Positions 1 to 5,876 of a DNA stretch of 6,789 nt are shown one piece after another. How positions within the stretch are numbered: position 1 is the stretch's first letter; each line of letters opens with the position of its first letter. The stretch covers positions 1 through 6,789 of the forward strand of contig JAKEIF010000143.1 of the NCBI GenBank assembly GCA_022545875.1. The letters run 5' to 3'. The position numbers and the translations under genes are program-made. The stretch comes from Nitrososphaera sp. GTDB taxonomy: Archaea; Thermoproteota; Nitrososphaeria; Nitrososphaerales; Nitrososphaeraceae. The notes beneath the pieces are model-generated. The model ran no database searches, was not told the DNA's origin, and saw only the letters and a list, made by a program, of their open reading frames with translations.

Positions 1-1
1 G

Positions 2-616
2 CTCGACTCTGCAACTTGCCTTTACTGGGCAAAGAAGCGATTTTCTGAAGTTACTGCAATAACCTACAACTATTTCGGAAGAATCGAAAGTGAAAAGCGC
101 GCCACTGCAAAATTGGCCGACAGTGCGGGTGTCGTCAGGCTAATCGAAATCGATCTTCCATTCGTAGAGGAAGCGTCAGACTTTTTTGAGCGCAAGAGAG
201 GGCACCTCAAGAAAGGCGTTCCATCGTCCTACGTTCCGGCAAGAAATATGATGTTCTATTCCATAGCGGCTTATCACGCGGAATTTCTTGGCGTGACGTC
301 AATAATAGGGGGCCACAATTTGCATGACGTCGAGTTGTTCAAAGACGCTTCTTTAGGCTATATAGAAAAGCTAAATGCGCTTTTCAGGGAGGGCAGCCTG
401 CTGTGTAATGGTGGGGAATACAAGATAATCCTTCCCCTGGCAGAAATGAAGAGAGTTGAAATTATCAGGCTCGCCATGAGGCTCAAGGTGCCTATAGAGC
501 TTACATGGAGCTGCCACTCAGATGGAATGACCCATTGCGGTTCCTGCTATGCTTGCACACAGAGGCTAGAGGCCTTTAGCTCTCTTGGGATACCTGACCC
601 GGCATTTCCAAAGTGA
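2..616 (+). CDS. queC: 7-cyano-7-deazaguanine synthase QueC, 5'-truncated by the window edge
   Basis: QueC converts 7-carboxy-7-deazaguanine to preQ0 with ATP and ammonia; in archaea preQ0 feeds archaeosine formation at tRNA position 15. The frame is open from base 2 and gives 204 residues. It begins LDSATCLYWA, which is the end of the PP-loop motif SGGLDS, so only a short N-terminus is missing; QueC proteins are usually a little over 220 residues. Other family marks are VPARN followed by a helix ending in AEFLG, then IIGGHNLHD. Near the C-terminus the four cysteines in CHSDGMTHCGSCYAC (C-x7-C-x2-C-x2-C) form the expected zinc site. The TTG at 113 is internal and should not be used as the start, since homology continues upstream of it. 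The last 41 bases overlap the tail of the kinase gene on the other strand. A QatC-type defence role is unlikely because no Qat partner genes are visible. The call is firm. Confidence 0.93.
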   Translation, partial: LDSATCLYWAKKRFSEVTAITYNYFGRIESEKRATAKLADSAGVVRLIEIDLPFVEEASDFFERKRGHLKKGVPSSYVPARNMMFYSIAAYHAEFLGVTSIIGGHNLHDVELFKDASLGYIEKLNALFREGSLLCNGGEYKIILPLAEMKRVEIIRLAMRLKVPIELTWSCHSDGMTHCGSCYACTQRLEAFSSLGIPDPAFPK

Positions 617-1691
617 TCTGCTCAGCTGAGTCGCCGGTCAACCTGATATTGCTCAGATATATGGTGTCAAATATTTCCAGGTCTGTGCGAATGTGCGTCG
701 TCCCATTGACAATGCCCTCTATCATTCCAAAGCCATCCACGTTTCCCTCCGACCCCAGCCCAACAAACAAGTCGAGATTCTCGTGATCTAGCATGGGAAT
801 TGCCATCAGCATTGTTGCGCTAACTGCGTTGCCCAAGTAGCTAAATTTCATCCGGTCCGTCTCTGCCAAGACATGCCCATCCCTGATAAACCGGAGGAAC
901 TGATCGTGCCTCCTCCACTTGCGCTCGATCGGCGATTTTGTCACCTGTTCACTTGACCTCGCGGATAACAACTGCCAAGAGCCTGACCTTAGCACACTTA
1001 TCAACGGAAGGTTTCTTCCGAGCACCACTATGATGTCTGGCTGGATCTTATCTGCGATCAATCTTTTGTACGGGAGACCTTCATCGTGGGCATAGCCATC
1101 CGTGTTGATTATCTGTAAATGTGCAGAGTCGAATGATCTCTTGCTCAATTCTTGAAGCGTTTCTGCAACCAGATCCTCAATGCCTGCTGGAGATATCGAA
1201 CCCACAAATCCAAATAGCTGGGCAGTAGAGTCTCGAAGGTCAGTCACCTGTTTATGTAGTACGGCCGCGCCGATCGCGGAAGGAGGCGCAATGTCACCCT
1301 GACCAATATCCCCATCAACTATGCAAGGCAAGAACGAATTTGTCAGGGCCATGTTGGCCAGATAGGTACATAGCGCAGATTTCCCCGTATCGCTATCTCC
1401 TGCAATCATAACAGTTAGACTGCCTTTTTTTTCTGCCGCGGAAAGAATTGTTCTGAATGTACCTTTCCAGATTAAACTCCCGGCGCTGAATGGATTTGCC
1501 CACCAGATCCTTGCTCTTTGCCCCATTCGGACAAACAGTCGTGAGCCCGCTCCCAGCTCGAAAGGCAACGCCTTACCGGCTCTGACATCAACCCGCGAAT
1601 TGGACACATCTGCTCCGAACACAAAGCACCTGCCCCGGACTGTGACCCGGGCTGGTCCCTTTATCATCCTGACCCTTCGCAGGGCGGGCAT
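576..1691 (-). CDS. Clp1/Grc3/NOL9-family polynucleotide 5'-hydroxyl kinase
   Basis: Archaeal members of this family (the Pyrococcus horikoshii Clp1 homologue is the characterised one) phosphorylate 5'-OH ends of RNA and DNA with ATP; the natural substrate is not settled and a tRNA or rRNA processing role is inferred. In the 371-residue form, an N-terminal beta domain (about residues 12-65, starting GPARVTVRG) precedes the kinase core. Walker A is GDSDTGKS at about 98-105, the family motif DGDIGQ is at 126-131, FVGSISPAG follows, NTDG is at 196-199, and an arginine-rich lid-like segment (IERKWRRHDQFLRFIR) lies at about 255-270. A C-terminal domain of about 100 residues completes it. I prefer the ATG at 1691 because a TATA-like CTATTTTG 27-33 bases upstream would place transcription start near 1695. 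A GTG at 1709 gives 377 residues and a TTG at 1700 is also in frame; the frame is closed at 1764. The gene is monocistronic as far as seen and diverges from the permease. Confidence 0.85.
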   Translation of the reverse strand: MPALRRVRMIKGPARVTVRGRCFVFGADVSNSRVDVRAGKALPFELGAGSRLFVRMGQRARIWWANPFSAGSLIWKGTFRTILSAAEKKGSLTVMIAGDSDTGKSALCTYLANMALTNSFLPCIVDGDIGQGDIAPPSAIGAAVLHKQVTDLRDSTAQLFGFVGSISPAGIEDLVAETLQELSKRSFDSAHLQIINTDGYAHDEGLPYKRLIADKIQPDIIVVLGRNLPLISVLRSGSWQLLSARSSEQVTKSPIERKWRRHDQFLRFIRDGHVLAETDRMKFSYLGNAVSATMLMAIPMLDHENLDLFVGLGSEGNVDGFGMIEGIVNGTTHIRTDLEIFDTIYLSNIRLTGDSAEQITLEMPGQVSQES

Positions 1692-1716
1692 ATGCTTCAA
1701 TAGCTGCACGCCAAGA

Positions 1717-1724
1717 CAAAATAG
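1717..1724 (-). promoter_or_regulatory. TATA-like element for the Clp1-like kinase (weak)
   Basis: On the minus strand this reads CTATTTTG, preceded by AAAGA that could act as a BRE. The T of TATT is 32 bases before the ATG at 1691, which would give a leader of about four bases. A transcription start near 1695 would lie downstream of the GTG at 1709 and so argues against that start. The match is only moderate. Confidence 0.35.
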
Positions 1725-1770
1725 TCTTTCGAATGTGGTCGGAAATTGACCGGAAGAACCATTCTAAAGG

Positions 1771-1776
1771 TTTATT
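1771..1776 (+). promoter_or_regulatory. TATA-like box for the APC-USP permease
   Basis: TTTATT preceded by AAAGG (BRE-like) lies 28-33 bases before the TTG start. An archaeal transcription start about 26 bases downstream of the box centre falls near 1800, giving a leader of only a few bases. It sits in the short divergent spacer shared with the kinase gene, and a 13-bp dyad begins at the very next base. Confidence 0.5.
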
Positions 1777-1789
1777 TCTCTACTAGAGA
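1777..1789 (+). promoter_or_regulatory. 13-bp dyad abutting the permease TATA box, possible operator
   Basis: TCTCTA-C-TAGAGA is a perfect inverted repeat with 6-bp arms and one central base. It lies between the TATA-like box and the predicted transcription start, where a bound repressor would block initiation. Whether a regulator binds is inference; 6-bp arms can arise by chance, so position is the main argument. Confidence 0.35.
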
Positions 1790-1803
1790 GCACTACGCTA
1801 AAT

Positions 1804-4149
1804 TTGTCAGCCCCCGGCTCCGAGCGGCCAGCAGCTGACCACCCGCATCAGCACCAGTTGGTTCGCACGCTTGGCCTTTTGGACATTATAATGGTGGGCA
1901 TAGCAGGTATGATAGGCGGCGCAATTTTTGTGCTCACCGGGTCGGCCATAGGCCTTGCAGGGACCGCGGTAATCCTGGCATTTAGCATCAACGGCATCAT
2001 CACGCTATTTACCGCAATGGCGTATGCCGAGCTTGGCTCCGCAATGCCGGAGGCCGGCGGCGGGTACCTGTGGGTCAGGGAGGGACTACCCAGGCCCAAT
2101 GCCTTTATCAGCGGATGGATGGCATGGTTTGCGCACATTGTCGCAGGAAGCCTCTACGGAGTAGGCTTTGGCTCCTTTTTTTCCTACTTTATGGGGCCAG
2201 AATTTCTGGGAATCTTTATAGAGAGTACGTTGTTTGGGTTCATCCCCATTGACAAGCTGGTTGCTATTGCAGCGATTGTCGCGTTTTCGTATATCAATAT
2301 CAAGGGGACATCCGAAACAGGAAGGACCGGCACAATCGTCACAATCGTCCAGTTGGGAACGATAGCCGCGATTATTGCGTTTGGCTTCTGGGCCATTTCT
2401 GAGAAACCTGACTGGGAAGCCAACTTTTCAGAGTTCATGCCCCTAGGAGTTGCAGGCCTCGTGGCTGCGATGGGGCTTACCTTCATCGCATTTGAGGGCT
2501 ACGAGATTATTGTCCAGACAGGCGAAGAGGTCAAAAATCCAAAGAAGAACATACCGCGGGCGATTTTCATTTCACTCGCCATAGTGGTTGTACTCTATTG
2601 CCTTGTCGCATTCGTATCGATTGGAGCATTCCCTCTGACAGGAGGAGAACCTGCATGGCAGTTCATCGGCGAGGGCGGCGAGCTTGGCATAATGCGAGTG
2701 GTCGATCTTTTTGTCCCATATGGCGCACTGCTTGTGCTTGGGGGCGGAATGATTTCTACGCTGGCAGCGCTCAACGCAACTACTTTTTCTTCTGCCAGAG
2801 TGGCTTTTGCCATGGGCAGGCATTACAACCTCCCCCATGCGCTAAGCGCGATTCACCCTCGTAACAAGACGCCGCACATCGCAACGGCTGTTTCTGGAGT
2901 GATAATGGCTGTGATGGCGTATGCGCTCCCGCTAACCGACATCGCAATAGCCGCCGGAGTAATTTTCCTCCTCTTGTTCACCCAAGTAAACGTGGCCGCA
3001 ATAACGATCCGCAGGATATACGGCGACAAGCTGAGCTACGGCTTCAAAACGCCGTTTTTCCCCATAATTCCTATTGTGGGGATATTTCTCAAGATGGGTT
3101 TGGCACTGTACCTGTTGGTAACGCAGCCGCTCAGTTGGGGAATCACGGTGCTATGGATCGTAGTGGGATTTGCGTTATACCGAATGTATACGTTCAAGCA
3201 GGAGATTGAGCATTATGCGCCTGTTGTAACATCCGAAGGCGACTTGAAGCGAAGGGACTTTCGCATATTGATCCCATACACGCCGGAAAACCCGGATAGG
3301 CTAATCAAATACGCAATTAGGATAGCCAAAGAAACCACGGGGGAAGTAAATATTCTAAGAGTGATTACGGTTCCCCACCAGACGCCGCTATCTGCAGGCA
3401 CCGCTTTTGCTGAAGCCGCCAGGCGGTCCTTTGAGCCGCTGGAAAAGATGCTCGACAAGGAAGAAGTGCTTAACCACTACCTAGTCAGAGTTTCCCATGA
3501 TTCGACAGAGGCGATCCTCGCCACTATCGAAGAACAAAAGATCGACCTTCTCGTGACGGATTTTGAAATGCTGAGGAACGACAGAAAGCTAAGAACGATA
3601 ATGACCTGCGATGTCCTTGCCGTCCGTGCGGAAAGCGACGTCTTGGAACTAGAGCCCGAGAGCGAGCGGATTGGCATGGATCTTAACCCCCAAGGAGTTC
3701 CGTCTGCCGAGAAAAAGAGCATGGTTGTCGTTTATGACGGCGGAGAACACTCTGATCTCGTCCTCAAGACTACAAGCTGGCTTGAGCACTCGGGGCGCTT
3801 CCGGGTAAATCTTCTTTCAGTTAACGCGCGAGGAATGGCCGACAAGGCTGAAGGGCGTTCCCCCAGTCACCAAGATTATCTGAGCAAACTGGGAGTCGAG
3901 CTAAAGGAGATCAAACTTGATTCGGATAACAGCAGTCTTTCCGCCGACGCGACCCTCAAGGCAATTGGCACCTTTACCCCAGATATCGTTGTGATGGGCG
4001 CGTCGATCGGAGGCTTCTCTGTCTTTAACAATGTTGACTTTTTCGCGCTGCTTGACCAGCTGAATTGTCCAGTAATCATTGCGAGGAACTTTACCATACC
4101 AGGCGTCCACCAGGCAAAGTCCGTGCTTTTGAGGCTGCTAAAGAAGTAA
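1804..4149 (+). CDS. APC-family amino acid permease fused to two universal-stress-protein (USP) domains
   Basis: This is a secondary transporter of the amino acid-polyamine-organocation superfamily in the cytoplasmic membrane; the substrate cannot be read from sequence but is probably an amino acid or related cation. Residues about 27-462 hold roughly twelve hydrophobic segments. The TM1 signature GIAGMIGGAIF is at 32-42, AYAELGSAMPEAGGGY at 73-88, and the loop motif EEVKNPKKNIPRAI at 241-254. The cytosolic tail carries two alpha/beta USP modules, about 484-610 (starting FRILIPYTPENPDR) and 637-762 (starting KSMVVVYDGGEHSD, ending CPVIIAR). APC-USP fusions are known in archaea and bacteria. 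Neither USP keeps the ATP-binding pattern G-x2-G-x9-G-S/T; the second has GASIGG but no following GS. This suggests a sensing or scaffolding role without standard ATP binding. TTG at 1804 is the only start between the upstream in-frame TAA at 1765 and TM1 apart from a TTG at 1858 that would shorten the cytosolic N-terminus. The dyad at the promoter suggests regulation. Confidence 0.9.
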   Translation: MSAPGSERPAADHPHQHQLVRTLGLLDIIMVGIAGMIGGAIFVLTGSAIGLAGTAVILAFSINGIITLFTAMAYAELGSAMPEAGGGYLWVREGLPRPNAFISGWMAWFAHIVAGSLYGVGFGSFFSYFMGPEFLGIFIESTLFGFIPIDKLVAIAAIVAFSYINIKGTSETGRTGTIVTIVQLGTIAAIIAFGFWAISEKPDWEANFSEFMPLGVAGLVAAMGLTFIAFEGYEIIVQTGEEVKNPKKNIPRAIFISLAIVVVLYCLVAFVSIGAFPLTGGEPAWQFIGEGGELGIMRVVDLFVPYGALLVLGGGMISTLAALNATTFSSARVAFAMGRHYNLPHALSAIHPRNKTPHIATAVSGVIMAVMAYALPLTDIAIAAGVIFLLLFTQVNVAAITIRRIYGDKLSYGFKTPFFPIIPIVGIFLKMGLALYLLVTQPLSWGITVLWIVVGFALYRMYTFKQEIEHYAPVVTSEGDLKRRDFRILIPYTPENPDRLIKYAIRIAKETTGEVNILRVITVPHQTPLSAGTAFAEAARRSFEPLEKMLDKEEVLNHYLVRVSHDSTEAILATIEEQKIDLLVTDFEMLRNDRKLRTIMTCDVLAVRAESDVLELEPESERIGMDLNPQGVPSAEKKSMVVVYDGGEHSDLVLKTTSWLEHSGRFRVNLLSVNARGMADKAEGRSPSHQDYLSKLGVELKEIKLDSDNSSLSADATLKAIGTFTPDIVVMGASIGGFSVFNNVDFFALLDQLNCPVIIARNFTIPGVHQAKSVLLRLLKK

Positions 4150-4152
4150 CCC

Positions 4153-4980
4153 CTAAAGATAATCCGTGAGCCTTGTCATTGGTGAGGCGAGCTTTTTTCG
4201 GAAGCGCTCAGCTCTTTTCATGACCTTGTTTTGAGCTTCTGTTCGCTCTTGCCTCATCTCAAGCAGAGTGAGAAGGTTCGCGGGTGCATTCGCGCCATAG
4301 TGGTTGTTAAAGTACCCATAAACGAGTGGAGTGCGATCTTCAATCTCTTCGAGCTTTTCCTTCCACGCCATGAGCTCGCTATCAGAGTAGCTGTAGTCAT
4401 ACCAGACGGATTTTCCCCGACCATGCCACCGGACATATGCATGTGTAGTTGACGTGATGGTAGGCTTTGACAGGAATTGAAGAGGTGAATCAGTTATCGT
4501 ATTTGCAATGTTGTGTCTTCTCAAAAGATCCCAGCTCTCTTCCCTGTCCCAGGACTCGTGCCGAAACTCCACGGCAAAGTGGACATCCCGCGGCAGAAGA
4601 CCAAAGTAATTTTCAAGCTTTTCTTTCTCTTTGAAAGTAATGCTTGCAGGAAGCTGAATAAGTAGACATCCCAGTTTGCCTGCTTTTGTAATAGGCTCTA
4701 TCCTTTCCAAGAATTCGCTTGTATCGTTTTCTGCTCGCAAGAGTTTTTTATCGTGAGTTATAGTCTTTGGGATCTTGAGGGAAAACTTGAACGACGGGCT
4801 TGTGGCCCTAGCCCAGCCTGCCGTCATTGATTTTGAAGGCGCCCTATAAAATGAGGAATCAACCTCGACCGAATCGAACGTCCGCGCATAGAACGGGAGC
4901 TTGGCAACCCGGTTGTTTGGATAAAATGCTCCGACCCATTCCTGGTAACTCCATCCGCAGGTTCCGAAAAGGATGGCCAA
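4153..4980 (-). CDS. DUF72 (YecE-family) TIM-barrel protein
   Basis: The 275-residue product matches the DUF72/YecE family throughout. Structures of family members show a TIM barrel; the biochemical activity is not established to my knowledge, so none is assigned. Visible family motifs are GTCGWSYQEWVGAFYP at 6-21, FYARTFDSVEVDSSFYRAPS at 30-49 (compare the usual VEiNsTFY), LKIPKTITH at 68-76, AVEFRHESW at 136-144, YVRWHGR at 182-188, and YGYFNNHYGANAPANLLTL at 221-239. The C-terminal tail is basic. There is no signal peptide or membrane segment, so it should be cytosolic. The TTG at 4980 is the only possible start: an in-frame TAG sits two codons upstream. A TATA box exactly placed for leaderless transcription supports it. 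It converges on the permease with three bases between the stop codons. Confidence 0.9.
   Translation of the reverse strand: MAILFGTCGWSYQEWVGAFYPNNRVAKLPFYARTFDSVEVDSSFYRAPSKSMTAGWARATSPSFKFSLKIPKTITHDKKLLRAENDTSEFLERIEPITKAGKLGCLLIQLPASITFKEKEKLENYFGLLPRDVHFAVEFRHESWDREESWDLLRRHNIANTITDSPLQFLSKPTITSTTHAYVRWHGRGKSVWYDYSYSDSELMAWKEKLEEIEDRTPLVYGYFNNHYGANAPANLLTLLEMRQERTEAQNKVMKRAERFRKKLASPMTRLTDYL
4193..4198 (+). terminator. T-tract, possible terminator of the permease transcript
   Basis: Six consecutive T residues lie 44 bases past the permease stop. Archaeal RNA polymerase commonly terminates at short U-tracts without a hairpin. The site is inside the coding region of the convergent DUF72 gene, so the 3' ends of the two transcripts would overlap. 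The tract also has a coding explanation (lysine codons on the other strand). Confidence 0.3.
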
Positions 4981-5000
4981 CGGCTAGATGTACAGCGCCG

Positions 5001-5010
5001 ATAATATAGG
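5001..5010 (-). promoter_or_regulatory. TATA box of the DUF72 gene, leaderless arrangement
   Basis: On the minus strand this reads CCTATATTAT, with AAAGT just before it as a BRE-like element. The first T of TATA is 28 bases before the TTG start at 4980, so transcription should begin at the start codon. The imperfectly explained dyad GACTT-T-AAGTC (5010-5020) covers the BRE side; its 5-bp arms are too short to claim as an operator. Confidence 0.65.
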
Positions 5011-5082
5011 ACTTTAAGTCTTGACGCTAGAACAGAAATTGTAATAATTTGATACCTGTTGCCTTTTTAGTCGTACTTTCGC

Positions 5083-5196
5083 ATGATATGCCTCATCTTG
5101 CCTCATACAATGTCAAAAAGAAACATTGCATATGATTACTACAACACGCACGATACGAGTCTGATCAGTTGGCTAAAAGCCATCGTAGTTGCATAA
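5083..5196 (+). CDS. possible 37-codon small ORF, doubtful
   Basis: ATG at 5083 opens a frame of 37 codons ending at TAA 5194-5196; a second ATG at 5110 gives a 28-residue version, MSKRNIAYDYYNTHDTSLIS followed by WLKAIVVA. The latter has a plausible globular composition with a hydrophobic end. No TATA-like element sits 28 bases before either ATG and no Shine-Dalgarno sequence is evident. The only in-family support would be conservation, which cannot be judged here. It lies just upstream of the zinc-ribbon gene on the same strand. It may equally be chance in a 5' regulatory region. Confidence 0.15.
   Translation: MICLILPHTMSKRNIAYDYYNTHDTSLISWLKAIVVA
5089..5106 (+). repeat. tandem 8-bp direct repeat with 10-bp period
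   Basis: TGCCTCAT occurs at 5089-5096 and again at 5099-5106, one helical turn apart. That spacing would present both copies on one DNA face, as for a regulator binding side by side. It lies upstream of the zinc-ribbon operon and about 110 bases upstream of the DUF72 start. Function is inferred only. Confidence 0.3.
5105..5131. repeat. imperfect inverted repeat, 9-base arms
   Basis: ATACAATGT (5105-5113) and ACATTGCAT (5123-5131) pair in 8 of 9 positions, separated by the purine-rich CAAAAAGAA. It overlaps the doubtful small ORF and the second direct-repeat copy. It could be a protein-binding dyad or an RNA hairpin; it is not followed by a T-tract, so a terminator is unlikely. Confidence 0.3.
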
Positions 5197-5220
5197 AGAA
5201 ATGAACTGCCTTTTACCAAG

Positions 5221-5228
5221 TCCTATAG
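5221..5228 (+). promoter_or_regulatory. TATA-like box of the zinc-ribbon operon
   Basis: TCCTATAG, with the wider string AGTCCTATA identical to that in the DUF72 promoter. The T that begins TATA is 28 bases before the ATG at 5252, the same distance as in the DUF72 gene and the membrane-anchored gene. This supports a leaderless mRNA starting at ATG 5252 and argues against the earlier in-frame starts at 5189 (TTG) and 5201 (ATG), which would lie upstream of transcription. Confidence 0.55.
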
Positions 5229-5251
5229 CGTACGGGTACAAAAGCAATGCT

Positions 5252-5626
5252 ATGTCTACATACTACGAAGGTCGACGGATCGATCAGGGCGAAAGAAGCA
5301 GGTCGGACATCCTCATCCTTGACAAAATGGTGGGACGTCTATCGCCTGACCAGCTGTTAAGCCAGAAAGCAGAGCAGCAGTGCGTCATGGCAGGCATAAA
5401 CTACAAGGGTTTGGAACCGATCCAGCGGCTATTCCTGACACACTACCGCTGCCCGATGTGCAAACTACTTCCTCTATACTACCTGAACCTAGCACATCCA
5501 AAAAGGGTCAGGTGCAACAAATGTGGCAACTTGATCACTTTCACAAACGCAGGAAAGTATGGACGCCTGAGGAAAAAGATTGCATTCACCCTTTGGATGG
5601 GCGAGGTAGGCGCGCATGTATCGTGA
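5252..5626 (+). CDS. hypothetical zinc-ribbon protein, first gene of a two-gene operon
   Basis: I do not recognise a named family. From ATG 5252 the product has 124 residues. The N-terminal 60 residues are charged and probably helical. A single zinc ribbon follows: CPMC at 67-70 and CNKC at 88-91 (C-x2-C-x17-C-x2-C), with the second knuckle continuing as GNLITF, as is common in zinc ribbons. The intervening loop holds LLPLYYLNL and a basic AHPKRVR, and the C-terminal part (GKYGRLRKK) is strongly basic, so nucleic-acid or ribosome binding is conceivable but unproved. No signal peptide or membrane segment is seen. The frame is open back to a TTG at 5189 (145 residues), but the TATA box position favours 5252. 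The stop codon overlaps the start of the next gene by 11 bases, so the two are almost certainly co-transcribed and probably translationally coupled. Confidence 0.7.
   Translation: MSTYYEGRRIDQGERSRSDILILDKMVGRLSPDQLLSQKAEQQCVMAGINYKGLEPIQRLFLTHYRCPMCKLLPLYYLNLAHPKRVRCNKCGNLITFTNAGKYGRLRKKIAFTLWMGEVGAHVS
5603..5607 (+). promoter_or_regulatory. Shine-Dalgarno sequence for the internal gene of the operon
   Basis: GAGGT lies eight bases before the ATG at 5616, inside the last codons of the zinc-ribbon gene. An SD sequence on an internal cistron following a leaderless first cistron is the classic archaeal arrangement, and it supports the reality of the 86-aa gene. Confidence 0.55.
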
Positions 5627-5876
5627 TAGCGTGGACGCCCTCATGCGCCTTCTATCAGGCGTAGACGACGAGGGATTGCCAACGGAATTACCCGATATTG
5701 CAGCCATCTCATCTACTATACGCACGCTAAAGAATGGCATTCGGCACTGCTGCGTCCAAGTGCTCTTTGAATCAGGCGTTGAATACAAAATCGATGCATT
5801 CGGGGAGGAGGCCGACATGCTATATCTCAAGGCCAGAACTCATCCAATGTCTAAACTCCTGACTGCGCAACTCTAG
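5616..5876 (+). CDS. hypothetical 86-residue protein, second gene of the operon
   Basis: No family is recognised. The product is acidic in its first half (DDEGLPTELPD) and looks like a small cytosolic alpha/beta protein: helix at about 3-14, helix at about 28-40, two probable strands (CCVQVLFES and VEYKIDAF), and a helix from about 66. It has no zinc motif apart from a CC pair at 45-46, no signal peptide and no membrane segment. Support for being a real gene comes from the Shine-Dalgarno sequence before ATG 5616, the 11-base overlap with the preceding stop, and the balanced amino-acid composition, in contrast with the serine-rich minus-strand frame over the same bases. It ends in CTAG, which also supplies the stop of the convergent gene. 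The tight coupling suggests its product works with, or in fixed ratio to, the zinc-ribbon protein. Confidence 0.6.
   Translation: MYRDSVDALMRLLSGVDDEGLPTELPDIAAISSTIRTLKNGIRHCCVQVLFESGVEYKIDAFGEEADMLYLKARTHPMSKLLTAQL

Noticed and set aside
621..630. 10-bp palindrome CTCAGCTGAG just after the queC stop
   Set aside because: It lies within the kinase coding sequence, has no following T-tract, and a 10-bp palindrome is common by chance.
2..1691. QueC-like protein next to a P-loop protein as a Qat-type anti-phage system
   Set aside because: The genes converge instead of forming an operon, the P-loop protein has Clp1-family motifs and not those of a QatA ATPase, and no QatB or QatD-like gene is seen.
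1848..4110. Several 60-100-codon frames within the permease on both strands
   Set aside because: The permease is continuous over the whole stretch with family motifs; the other frames are low-complexity shadows of its hydrophobic codons.
5380..5664. 94-codon plus-strand frame overlapping the zinc-ribbon gene
   Set aside because: It is an out-of-frame shadow of a gene with clear CPxC and CxxC motifs, and its product has no coherent pattern.
5489..5830. 113-codon minus-strand frame
   Set aside because: It lies opposite both genes of the zinc-ribbon operon, its product is serine-rich with no recognisable domain, and it has no promoter; the plus-strand frames have a zinc motif, an SD sequence and a TATA box.
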